DNA of 64,000 nt, taken from positions 487,811 to 551,810 of the forward strand of contig NZ_QGTR01000004.1 in NCBI RefSeq assembly GCF_003182275.1. Direction: 5' to 3'. Both the position numbers and the translations under genes were made by a program. Origin of the DNA: Hoeflea marina (GTDB lineage Bacteria > Pseudomonadota > Alphaproteobacteria > Rhizobiales > Rhizobiaceae). Of the stretch, positions 55,343-64,000 are shown piece by piece; within the stretch, counting starts at the first letter, position 1; each line of letters starts with the position of its first letter. The notes beneath the pieces were generated by a model. It did no database searches and had not been told where the DNA came from. It saw nothing but the letters and a program-made list of their open reading frames with translations.

Positions 55343-56242
55343 ATGTCGATACCGAAAGCAGCTTTCGTCCTGGTCCACGGCGGGTGGCACAACCAATCGA
55401 CCTGGGACAAGGTCAGGCCCTTGCTCGAAGCCCAGGGCCATGCGGTGCTCACACTCGACCTTCCCGGCGCAGGCAGAAACACGACGGCACCGAAGTCGCT
55501 TGCCGTTCGCCCGTTCGACCTCGCGGCGTTCTCGACCGAGGCCTCGCCCATCGCCGGCGTTACCCAAGGTGAACGCACACAGGCGGTCGTCGAATTGGTG
55601 AGGAGAGGTGCGTCGCTGAGTGACGGAAAAATCATCCTCGTCGGGCACTCGGCCGGCGGGATGACGATTTCGGCTGTCGCCGAGCAGGTTCCAGACCTGT
55701 TGGAAGCCGTCGTCTATCTGGCAGGATTCATGGTGTCCAACGGTCTTTCCCTGCTCGCCATGCTTCAGCATGAAGCAATGTCCAGTGCTCTGTCGCCTGG
55801 ACTGTTCGTCGGTGACGCTCGGGCAATCGGCGCGACGAGGATCAACCCCGGACCAGCCGATGAGGCTTACAGGTCCCTGCTGAAGGCATCGTTCTATGCA
55901 GACGTGACCGACGCAGACTTTGCCAGGGCGGCAGCGCAGTTGCACTGTGACGAACCGAACGGCGGAGCCCTCGCGCCATCCGAAATCACCCCGGAGAGAT
56001 TTGGCTCCGTGCCGCGCCACTATATCCGCACCACGGAGGATTGCGCGGTTCCGTTGGCTGGCCAGGATTACATGGTCGCCGCGGTCGACGGTACCATCGG
56101 CAGCACGACAATCACCCATACACTGGCAAGCAGCCACTCGCCCTTTCTGTCGCAACCTGTTGCCTTGTCGACGATTCTCCTCGACATAGCGGCGCATTCC
56201 CTCGCCGATCAGCCCGGATTTGCAACGCGGAACACTCAATGA
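55343..56242 (+). CDS. Alpha/beta-fold hydrolase
   Basis: The 299-residue enzyme begins AAFVLVHGGWHNQSTWDKVR, with the oxyanion HGG. The nucleophile elbow is GHSAGG (near 101-106, Ser103), and HTLASSHSPF near 254-263 holds the catalytic His. It resembles the plant-esterase-like (MEKKSVL-type) salicylate and methyl-ester hydrolases of bacteria. Its stop overlaps the sigma factor start (ATGA), so the two are coupled. Confidence 0.9.
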   Translation: MSIPKAAFVLVHGGWHNQSTWDKVRPLLEAQGHAVLTLDLPGAGRNTTAPKSLAVRPFDLAAFSTEASPIAGVTQGERTQAVVELVRRGASLSDGKIILVGHSAGGMTISAVAEQVPDLLEAVVYLAGFMVSNGLSLLAMLQHEAMSSALSPGLFVGDARAIGATRINPGPADEAYRSLLKASFYADVTDADFARAAAQLHCDEPNGGALAPSEITPERFGSVPRHYIRTTEDCAVPLAGQDYMVAAVDGTIGSTTITHTLASSHSPFLSQPVALSTILLDIAAHSLADQPGFATRNTQ

Positions 56243-57093
56243 GCATCGAGGGATTTGAGGATCGCCTGGCGGCGCTCAGGCCACGGCTTCATCGATATTG
56301 CGCCCGCATGACCGGATCGACTGTCGATGGGGAGGACGTGCTGCAGGATACAATCGTCAAGGCGCTCAGCGCACGGGCCGAAGGCGCCAAGGTGGACAAT
56401 CTCGAAGGATGGTTGTTTCGCATCGCCCACAACACGAGCCTCGACCTGCTTCGCCGCCGGGCGCGCAGGACGATCGTTCCGCTTACGGAGGACCTGGAGG
56501 GAGCACCCATGCCCGAGACGGATATCGTCGCGGTCGGCTTCCAGACCTTTCTGAGGCTGCCCGAACTTCAGCGCTGCGCCGTGATCCTCAAGGATGTGCT
56601 GGGCCATTCGATCGACGAGATCGCCAGTATCGCCGGGTGCACGCCCGCTGCCGCCAAATCTGCGCTCCAACGCGGACGCGGGGCGCTGCGCCGGCTCGCG
56701 CAATTGCCGGCGGACACGCGGCTTCCGCTCATGCCCGATGCGGCGCGCCAGAAGATGGCAGTCTTCGTCGACCTGTTCCGCACGGGCGACTTCGATACGA
56801 TCCGTTCCATGCTTGCCGACGACGTGAAACTTGAACTGGTCAACCGTCTCAAATGGGATGGACGCGAAAAGATCGTCCCGTATTTCACCCGCTATGCAGA
56901 AGAAACGAGATGGCGGTTCGCCTTCGGGGCCGTCGATGGCCGCCCGGCCATGTTGGTCTTCGATCGTGATGCGATGGGAAAACCGTCGCATTTTGTGCTG
57001 CTCGAGTGGCGCAATGAACAGATCTCGGCGATCCGTGATTTCCTGTTCGCTCCCTACGCGACCGAGGCAATGGATTGGGTGCGACTGGGCTAG
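56239..57093 (+). CDS. ECF sigma factor with C-terminal SnoaL-like domain
   Basis: The 284-residue protein has sigma region 2 (about 5-75, HRYCARMTGSTVDGEDVLQD) and region 4 (about 105-155, CAVILKDVLGHSIDEIASI, then AAKSALQRGRGALRRLA). A SnoaL/NTF2-like domain follows at about 170-284 (WDGREKIVPYF). Sigma factors of this layout use the C-terminal domain in place of a separate anti-sigma factor. It is translationally coupled to the hydrolase and probably controls this operon. Confidence 0.88.
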   Translation: MSIEGFEDRLAALRPRLHRYCARMTGSTVDGEDVLQDTIVKALSARAEGAKVDNLEGWLFRIAHNTSLDLLRRRARRTIVPLTEDLEGAPMPETDIVAVGFQTFLRLPELQRCAVILKDVLGHSIDEIASIAGCTPAAAKSALQRGRGALRRLAQLPADTRLPLMPDAARQKMAVFVDLFRTGDFDTIRSMLADDVKLELVNRLKWDGREKIVPYFTRYAEETRWRFAFGAVDGRPAMLVFDRDAMGKPSHFVLLEWRNEQISAIRDFLFAPYATEAMDWVRLG

Positions 57094-57247
57094 CTTGGGG
57101 GCGAGACAATACCCGGCTTTCGCGGGGATTTCGCCCCCGCAGGCTTGACCCGACTGTCACAAACGGGCATCGCCACGGCGACAGACCCCGCGGCCCGGGC
57201 TTCGCAATCTTGCCCCGCCACCGAGCCAGACCAGCAGGACACCGCCC

Positions 57248-58750
57248 ATGCCCGATACATTGCGCAAGCCGACGCTCGACAAGGACTTGAACAAGTTCAC
57301 CCGCATCGGCGAGGCCACCGGTTCGCTCAACCAGTTCTACGTCGCCCCGGGCCTGGCGCTGGTCTTCGTGGCGCTCTGCGCCGTCTTTGCCGCCGTCGCC
57401 GTCACCGGCCAGCCAGGCGCCGTCATCATTGTCGCCGCCGCCATCATCGGCGCCTACATGGCGCTCAACATCGGCGCCAATGATGTCGCCAACAATGTCG
57501 GCCCCGCCGTCGGCGCCCGCGCCATGACGCTGGTCACCGCGCTGATCATCGCAGCCGTGTTCGAGAGCGCCGGCGCGCTGATTGCCGGCGGCGACGTGGT
57601 CTCCACCATTTCCAAGGGGATCATCGACCCGGCAGCGGTCAGCGATCCGGCGGTCTTCACCTCGGCGATGATGGCAGCCCTCGTCTCCTCGGCCATGTGG
57701 ATTCATCTCGCCACCTGGCTCAAGGCGCCGGTCTCGACCACGCATTCGATCGTCGGCGGCGTCATGGGCGCGGGCATCGCCGCAGCCGGCGTCGACGCGG
57801 TCAACTGGCCGACCATGGGCGGGATTGCCGCAAGCTGGGTGATCTCGCCGTTCCTGGGCGGCATCATTGCTGCGGGCGTCCTCTATTTCATCAAGACCGC
57901 GATCATCTACCAGGACGACAAGATCGCCGCCGCCCGCCGCTGGGTGCCGGTGCTGATTGCGGTCATGTCGGGGACGTTCGCCGCCTATCTGGCGCTCAAG
58001 GGCCTCAATCACGTGATGTCGATCAGCCTCGGCTTGGCCGTCGTCATCGGCATTGTCATCGGCGCCGGCAGCTGGCTTGTCGCCCGGCCGCTGGTGCGGC
58101 GCCAGTCGGAGGGACTGGAGAATCGCAACCAGTCGCTTCGGAAGCTCTTCGGCCTGCCACTGGTGTTTTCCGCGGCCCTCCTGTCATTCGCCCATGGCGC
58201 CAACGATGTTGCCAACGCCGTAGGCCCGCTGGCGGCCATCGTCCACACCGCAGAACTCGGCGAAGTGGCGACCTCGGTGTACATTCCGCTGTGGGTGATG
58301 GCGGTGGGAGCGCTCGGCATCTCCATCGGCCTGCTGCTGTTCGGCCCGCGGCTGATCCGCATGGTCGGCGACCAGATCACCAAGCTCAACCCGATGCGCG
58401 CCTTCTGCGTGGCGCTGTCGGCAGCCATCACCGTCATCGTCGCCTCGGCCTTCGGCCTGCCGGTAAGCTCCACCCATATCGCGGTGGGCGCCGTCTTCGG
58501 CGTCGGCTTCTTTCGTGAATGGTACACCGGCAATTCGCGCCGCCGCGCCGACTATGTCACCCGCCACCATTTCGACAAGCCCGACGACGACGCCAAGGCA
58601 AGGAAGGGCGAAGACCAGCGCCGCCGGCTGCTGGTGCGGCGCTCGCATTTCCTCACCATCATCGCCGCCTGGATCATCACCGTGCCGGCCGCAGCCTTGC
58701 TGTCGGGCGTGCTTTTCGTAATTATCAGGATGATGATCGTCAGCGGGTGA
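57248..58750 (+). CDS. pitA: Low-affinity inorganic phosphate transporter (PiT family)
   Basis: The 500-residue protein has 10-12 membrane helices and the duplicated PiT signature, NIGANDVANNVGPAVG (near 75) and HGANDVANAVGPLAA (near 318). Two copies of the PVSSTH/PVSTTH loop are also present. It carries phosphate or metal-phosphate with protons. AGGA lies 7-8 bases before the ATG. A weak CTGTCAC with CGGGCAT 10 bases later (57154) is not a convincing Pho box. Confidence 0.95.
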   Translation: MPDTLRKPTLDKDLNKFTRIGEATGSLNQFYVAPGLALVFVALCAVFAAVAVTGQPGAVIIVAAAIIGAYMALNIGANDVANNVGPAVGARAMTLVTALIIAAVFESAGALIAGGDVVSTISKGIIDPAAVSDPAVFTSAMMAALVSSAMWIHLATWLKAPVSTTHSIVGGVMGAGIAAAGVDAVNWPTMGGIAASWVISPFLGGIIAAGVLYFIKTAIIYQDDKIAAARRWVPVLIAVMSGTFAAYLALKGLNHVMSISLGLAVVIGIVIGAGSWLVARPLVRRQSEGLENRNQSLRKLFGLPLVFSAALLSFAHGANDVANAVGPLAAIVHTAELGEVATSVYIPLWVMAVGALGISIGLLLFGPRLIRMVGDQITKLNPMRAFCVALSAAITVIVASAFGLPVSSTHIAVGAVFGVGFFREWYTGNSRRRADYVTRHHFDKPDDDAKARKGEDQRRRLLVRRSHFLTIIAAWIITVPAAALLSGVLFVIIRMMIVSG

Positions 58751-58793
58751 ATATCGGCACCCGGCCGGCGAAAACATCGATGGTATGGATGAC

Positions 58794-58861
58794 TCTGCCC
58801 CCACCGGGAATCAGCGTCGCTGCGCTCGCTTCTCCCACCTGCCCTCAAACGGGAGGTGGAA
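58794..58861. repeat. Repeat family B copy near pitA
   Basis: CTGCCCCCACCGGGAATCAG, CGTCGCTGCGCTCGCTTCTC and CCACCTGCCCTCAAACGGG, GAGGTGG follow the same pattern of outer and inner stems, more diverged than the other copies. It lies between the convergent pitA and MBL genes. Confidence 0.6.
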
Positions 58862-58881
58862 AATGTCTAGACTCCCCAGAC

Positions 58882-59727
58882 TTACACCTTGAACCGGAAC
58901 GCTTCGCCGTCGCGGAGCACGTGGCCGGCGGTGGGGGCGGCGAAGTGGGTGCCTATGACGAGGATCGGCTGGTCGGCCCATTCGGCGAAAAGCCGCGAGC
59001 GCGTCAGCACGGCAACTTCTGGATCAATGTCGGCAAGCGTCCAGTCGGGGTGGGCCATCTGGCAGGGGTGGTGCGTCATGTCGCCGGTGATGACCGCCCG
59101 CGCGCCCTCGGACTCGATCATCACGCTGACATGGCCCGGTGTGTGGCCTGTGGACGGCACCAGCCGGATCTCCGGCGAGATGACGTGGTCCTGCTCGACC
59201 AGCTCGACGAGGCCCGCGTCGAAGACCGGCTTGATGCTGTCGCCCATCGCCGCCTTCTGCTCCTCCTCATCGATATCCTTCCAGAATTCATATTCCTGCC
59301 GGCCGATGAGGTAGCGCGCCTTCGGAAAGGTGGGCACCCATTTGCCGTTCTCCAGCATCGTGTTCCAGCCGATGTGATCGACATCGAGATGGGTGCAGAC
59401 CACGGCGTCGACGCCATCGCGCGACCAGCCGGCCTCGCCGAGATGCTCGAGGAATTGCGTCGACAGCGGCTCGCCGCCGGTGAATTCGCGTGGCCGGTCG
59501 TTACCGACGCAGGTGTCGACGACCAGCCGCATCCCCGGTGCCTCGACCAGCAGCGCGTGAACGCTGAGATGCAGCGTGGCATCGTCATCGCTGACAAAAT
59601 GCGGATAGAGCCAGGGCAGCTTGCGCAACGCTTCAGGCGTGGCCTGCGCGATCACCGTCGCCGGCACCGGCAGATCCATCTCGACGATGCGGGTGATTTT
59701 CACCCTCCCCACTTGCCAACTCAGCAT
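58882..59727 (-). CDS. Metallo-beta-lactamase fold hydrolase
   Basis: The 281-residue enzyme has the MBL metal motif HLDVDHIGWN (near 113), HTPGHVSVM (near 196) and TGDMTHHP (near 215), and a C-terminal IGTHFAAPTAGHV (near 258). It is close to quorum-quenching lactonases and other N-acyl or ester hydrolases, but the substrate cannot be read. AGGAG lies 8 bases before the ATG. Confidence 0.9.
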   Translation of the reverse strand: MLSWQVGRVKITRIVEMDLPVPATVIAQATPEALRKLPWLYPHFVSDDDATLHLSVHALLVEAPGMRLVVDTCVGNDRPREFTGGEPLSTQFLEHLGEAGWSRDGVDAVVCTHLDVDHIGWNTMLENGKWVPTFPKARYLIGRQEYEFWKDIDEEEQKAAMGDSIKPVFDAGLVELVEQDHVISPEIRLVPSTGHTPGHVSVMIESEGARAVITGDMTHHPCQMAHPDWTLADIDPEVAVLTRSRLFAEWADQPILVIGTHFAAPTAGHVLRDGEAFRFKV

Positions 59728-59805
59728 CGCGATTGCTCCTCTTCACTCACGGTTTGATCGGTCCAGATTTTCGGCGCTCCACGCCCGGTTTGCGTGGAAC
59801 CGCGC

Positions 59806-60336
59806 TCACGCCGGCACATAGGTCAGTCGTATTGCAGACTCGCCGATCCGTTCGCTGGCCACGAGACTGAGCGGCGGAGGAGGAGCGGCGAAGTACGGCT
59901 TGCCGCCGCCAAGAACGGCGGGGTGCAGGTAGATCTGGTATTCATCGACAAGCCCGAGCGCCGTCAGGCTCGCAGCCAGTTCCGGCCCGGCAATTTCGAT
60001 GTCGCCATGGAGCCGCTCTTTCAGCCCCCGCATCACGGCTTCGAGGTCATCCGAAACAAGCGTGGCGTTGGGCCCGACCGAGGCGAGCGTGCGCGACACA
60101 ACCCATTTGGGACGGCTGCGCCACGCATCGGCATACTCGGCCAGATCATCATCCCATTCCGGGTGGTCGTCGTCCCAGTAGCGCATCACCTCGTACATGC
60201 GCCGCCCGTACACCATCCCTGCCCCGTCGCGCACCTGCTCGATGAAATGCCGGAACAGCACCCGGTCTGGCATGAATCCGTCGTGATCGACATAGCCGTC
60301 GAGCGACTGGTTCAATCCGAAGACGAACTTGGCCAT
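59806..60336 (-). CDS. Dihydrofolate reductase family protein (RibD C-terminal-like)
   Basis: The 176-residue protein begins FVFGLNQSLDGYV and contains GAGMVYGRRMYEVM and KWVVSRTLASVG, the NADPH-binding features of the DHFR/RibD-C superfamily. A DIEIAGPELAASLTALGLVD stretch and a LGGGKPYF loop also fit. It is likely an NADPH-dependent reductase of unknown substrate. AGGAGG lies 7-8 bases before the ATG. It faces the HxlR regulator divergently and is probably controlled by it. Confidence 0.9.
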   Translation of the reverse strand: MAKFVFGLNQSLDGYVDHDGFMPDRVLFRHFIEQVRDGAGMVYGRRMYEVMRYWDDDHPEWDDDLAEYADAWRSRPKWVVSRTLASVGPNATLVSDDLEAVMRGLKERLHGDIEIAGPELAASLTALGLVDEYQIYLHPAVLGGGKPYFAAPPPPLSLVASERIGESAIRLTYVPA

Positions 60337-60459
60337 GCGATGCCTCCTGTCCACCGGCGGCGATCCAGCGACCGCCTTCATCCGCGCCATGCAATGTGCT
60401 AGCAATCTGTCCCGCGAGGAACCACTACTATTTTGCAACCAGTCTGACGGAGGATGTCG

Positions 60460-60963
60460 ATGAACCGGCGCCGCTCGGGATGCCCGATCAACCTGACGCT
60501 TGAAACCTTCGGCGACCGCTGGAGCCTGATCATCATCCGCGACATCATGTTCGGCGGGCGGCGCCGGAGCTTCCGCTCCCTGCTCACCGAAAGCATCGAG
60601 GGGATCGCCTCCAACATCCTTGCCGACCGGCTCAAGCGCCTGACGGCCAACGGCCTGCTTTGGCGCTGCGGAGATCCGGGCCACAGGCAGAAGGCCATCT
60701 ACTCCCTGACCGAGAAGGCAATCGGCCTTGTACCATTGATGGCGGCGATGGGCAGTTGGGGGCTGCGCCACACTCATGCTTCGCCGGAGCTCGCAATCCG
60801 GGCAAGGATTCTGGAGGACGGCGGGCCACAGATGTGGTCCCGGTTGATGGAGGAACTGGCGCATATCCATCTGGGCGCCCCGCCGCCGGAAGTGCCTGTG
60901 CTGGCCGGGATGCAATCTGCCTACGAGACCGCGGTGGCCGGAAGCACCTCTGCGCGGCTGTGA
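60460..60963 (+). CDS. HxlR family transcriptional regulator
   Basis: The 167-residue protein has a winged helix of HxlR type: Cys8 in RRSGCPINLTLETFGDRW, GIASNILADRLKRL (recognition region) and IYSLTEKAIGLVPLM (wing and dimer helix). The N-terminal cysteine is the usual redox or electrophile sensor. The Shine-Dalgarno GACGGAGG is 7 bases before ATG 60460 and only one base before ATG 60454, so the former is chosen. It likely regulates the divergent reductase. Confidence 0.92.
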   Translation: MNRRRSGCPINLTLETFGDRWSLIIIRDIMFGGRRRSFRSLLTESIEGIASNILADRLKRLTANGLLWRCGDPGHRQKAIYSLTEKAIGLVPLMAAMGSWGLRHTHASPELAIRARILEDGGPQMWSRLMEELAHIHLGAPPPEVPVLAGMQSAYETAVAGSTSARL

Positions 60964-61068
60964 GCCCAAACGCAGGAATTGCCTGGCCCGGGCGGAAAGC
61001 CGCTGGGCACCCGAAGTGCGGAACGACCACCTCTCCTCGTGTGGGACAAGAGGACAAAGGACGGCGCC

Positions 61069-63273
<2,205 letters not shown>

Positions 63274-63306
63274 TTAAGATTTCCTTGCCATGATGCAGGT
63301 TGGCCA

Positions 63307-63354
63307 ATGCACGTCGCCCGAATGTGTGCGGCGGTTCGGAATCACGACATGCAT
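63307..63354 (+). repeat. Repeat family C, copy 2
   Basis: ATGCACGTCGCCCGAATGTG, TGCGGCGGTTCGGAATC and ACGACATGCAT correspond closely to the minus strand of 48627-48676, including the terminal inverted repeats. It sits 36 bases before the start of the last gene. Confidence 0.8.
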
Positions 63355-63389
63355 ATCGAGAAGAGCCGAAGCGGCAGGAAAGCAGTGCC

Positions 63390-64000
63390 ATGATCCTCGC
63401 ATCAACGAGTTCCACCGCGCCCAGGCCGGCGCCCGAACGGGTCGCTTCGGCCGCAATGTCCGCAAGCGGCGTCGCGGACGCCGACCCGTCCGATCCGCTG
63501 GCGCAGCTCGAGGATTTCGTCGAATCCGCCGCCCGCAGCCGCAAGGCCTTTGCCGAGGACCGGCTCAAATTCCTGGGCGAGCAGATGACGAAGCTGTCGC
63601 TGTTCAACCTGGCGCCGGGCTTTCTCGTCGATCACACCGCCCGCATGGCCCGCGAACTCGAATCGGCCGCCGGCGATTTCGCCGGTTCGGTCCGCACGCT
63701 GGCCGGTACCGAACAGGATTCCGGCGCAGCCGCGCCGTCACAGCTTCCGCAGTCCTATCTGGACATCCTCGACGGCAGCATCGGCAGCGGCAGCGTCAAG
63801 CTGTCCAGCGAGGACGAGGAGACCGCCGTCCGCTTCATGAACACCGCCGAACAGCTCCGCTTCATCGCCGAACTGGCAGCTTCCGATCAGGACGGGCGGG
63901 CCGACATCTGGGGATCGGCCGACAGCGCCCGCGACGCCACCGCCCGGGTGACCGGCATCATGCTCGGCCTTGAAGGCCCGGGCGCGTTCGTCAGGACCTT
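63390..64000 (+). CDS. Unknown protein, 3'-truncated by the window end
   Basis: The open frame starts MILASTSSTAPRPAPERV and runs 203 residues to the edge without a stop. After a low-complexity N-terminus, a helical stretch (RSRKAFAEDRLKFLGEQMTKLSLFNLAP) and DEETAVRFMNTAEQLRFIAEL are seen. I do not recognise a family. The full gene is needed. Divergent from ligA. Confidence 0.55.
   Translation, partial: MILASTSSTAPRPAPERVASAAMSASGVADADPSDPLAQLEDFVESAARSRKAFAEDRLKFLGEQMTKLSLFNLAPGFLVDHTARMARELESAAGDFAGSVRTLAGTEQDSGAAAPSQLPQSYLDILDGSIGSGSVKLSSEDEETAVRFMNTAEQLRFIAELAASDQDGRADIWGSADSARDATARVTGIMLGLEGPGAFVRT

Noticed and set aside
57154-57170. A Pho-box-like CTGTCAC...CGGGCAT upstream of pitA
   Set aside because: The half-site spacing is 10 instead of 11 bases and several positions mismatch. 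Low-affinity PiT transporters are also commonly not induced by phosphate starvation.

Overview
The window is about 65% GC and densely coded, and its gene content is that of an alphaproteobacterium of the order Hyphomicrobiales (Rhizobiales), near Hoeflea, Mesorhizobium or Rhizobium. Supporting marks are the long UvrB, an HWE-type sensor kinase, CreA, a DUF1127 protein, the amino acid:carrier-protein ligase next to DUF1839, and several intergenic palindromic repeats typical of this order. The species cannot be named from sequence alone. I saw no rRNA, tRNA, CRISPR array, complete insertion sequence or phage module.

Layout. 1-3.8 kb: tight operon of an amino acid:carrier-protein ligase (5' end outside the window), a DUF1839 protein and a GH2 glycosidase. 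3.9-14.1 kb: surface or exopolysaccharide locus with flippase, polymerase-like protein, acyltransferase, GH5 glucanase, chain-length regulator, GT4 glycosyltransferase, and a twin-domain alpha/beta hydrolase coupled to the flippase. 14.2-16.9 kb: HWE kinase followed by a fatty-acid desaturase. 17.2-25.5 kb: UvrD-type helicase, MAPEG protein, triple-Kazal lipoprotein, GT2 with an RmlC-like cupin, DUF922 putative metalloprotease, two flagellar-rod-like small genes. 25.6-34.6 kb: UvrB enlarged by repeat-derived sequence, a lipoprotein/DUF2272 pair, an SMP-30 lactonase and an HNH endonuclease. 35-42.7 kb: GGDEF-EAL protein, DMT family protein, CreA, SCO1, antiporter, PrmA, DUF1127. 43-51 kb: aminopeptidase P, a phytase-like protein behind a candidate Pho box, an ABC exporter, AzlCD, and a Xre-RES toxin-antitoxin pair with a visible operator. 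51-64 kb: CoA transferase, spermidine-synthase-like protein, an unknown membrane protein, an EthD/hydrolase/ECF-sigma operon, PitA, an MBL hydrolase, a divergent HxlR/reductase pair, LigA, and a truncated unknown gene.

How the genes relate. The polysaccharide locus forms one functional block. The Xre-RES pair, the EthD-hydrolase-sigma operon, the lipoprotein-DUF2272 pair and the ligase-DUF1839-GH2 operon are self-contained small systems. At least three families of short dispersed repeats lie between genes, and one family has also entered the coding sequence of uvrB in frame. The strongest candidates for something little described are the ligase/DUF1839/GH2 operon, the lipoprotein plus three-part cell-wall-type protein at 29.1-32.2 kb, the twin hydrolase lacking both catalytic serines, and the repeat-expanded UvrB.
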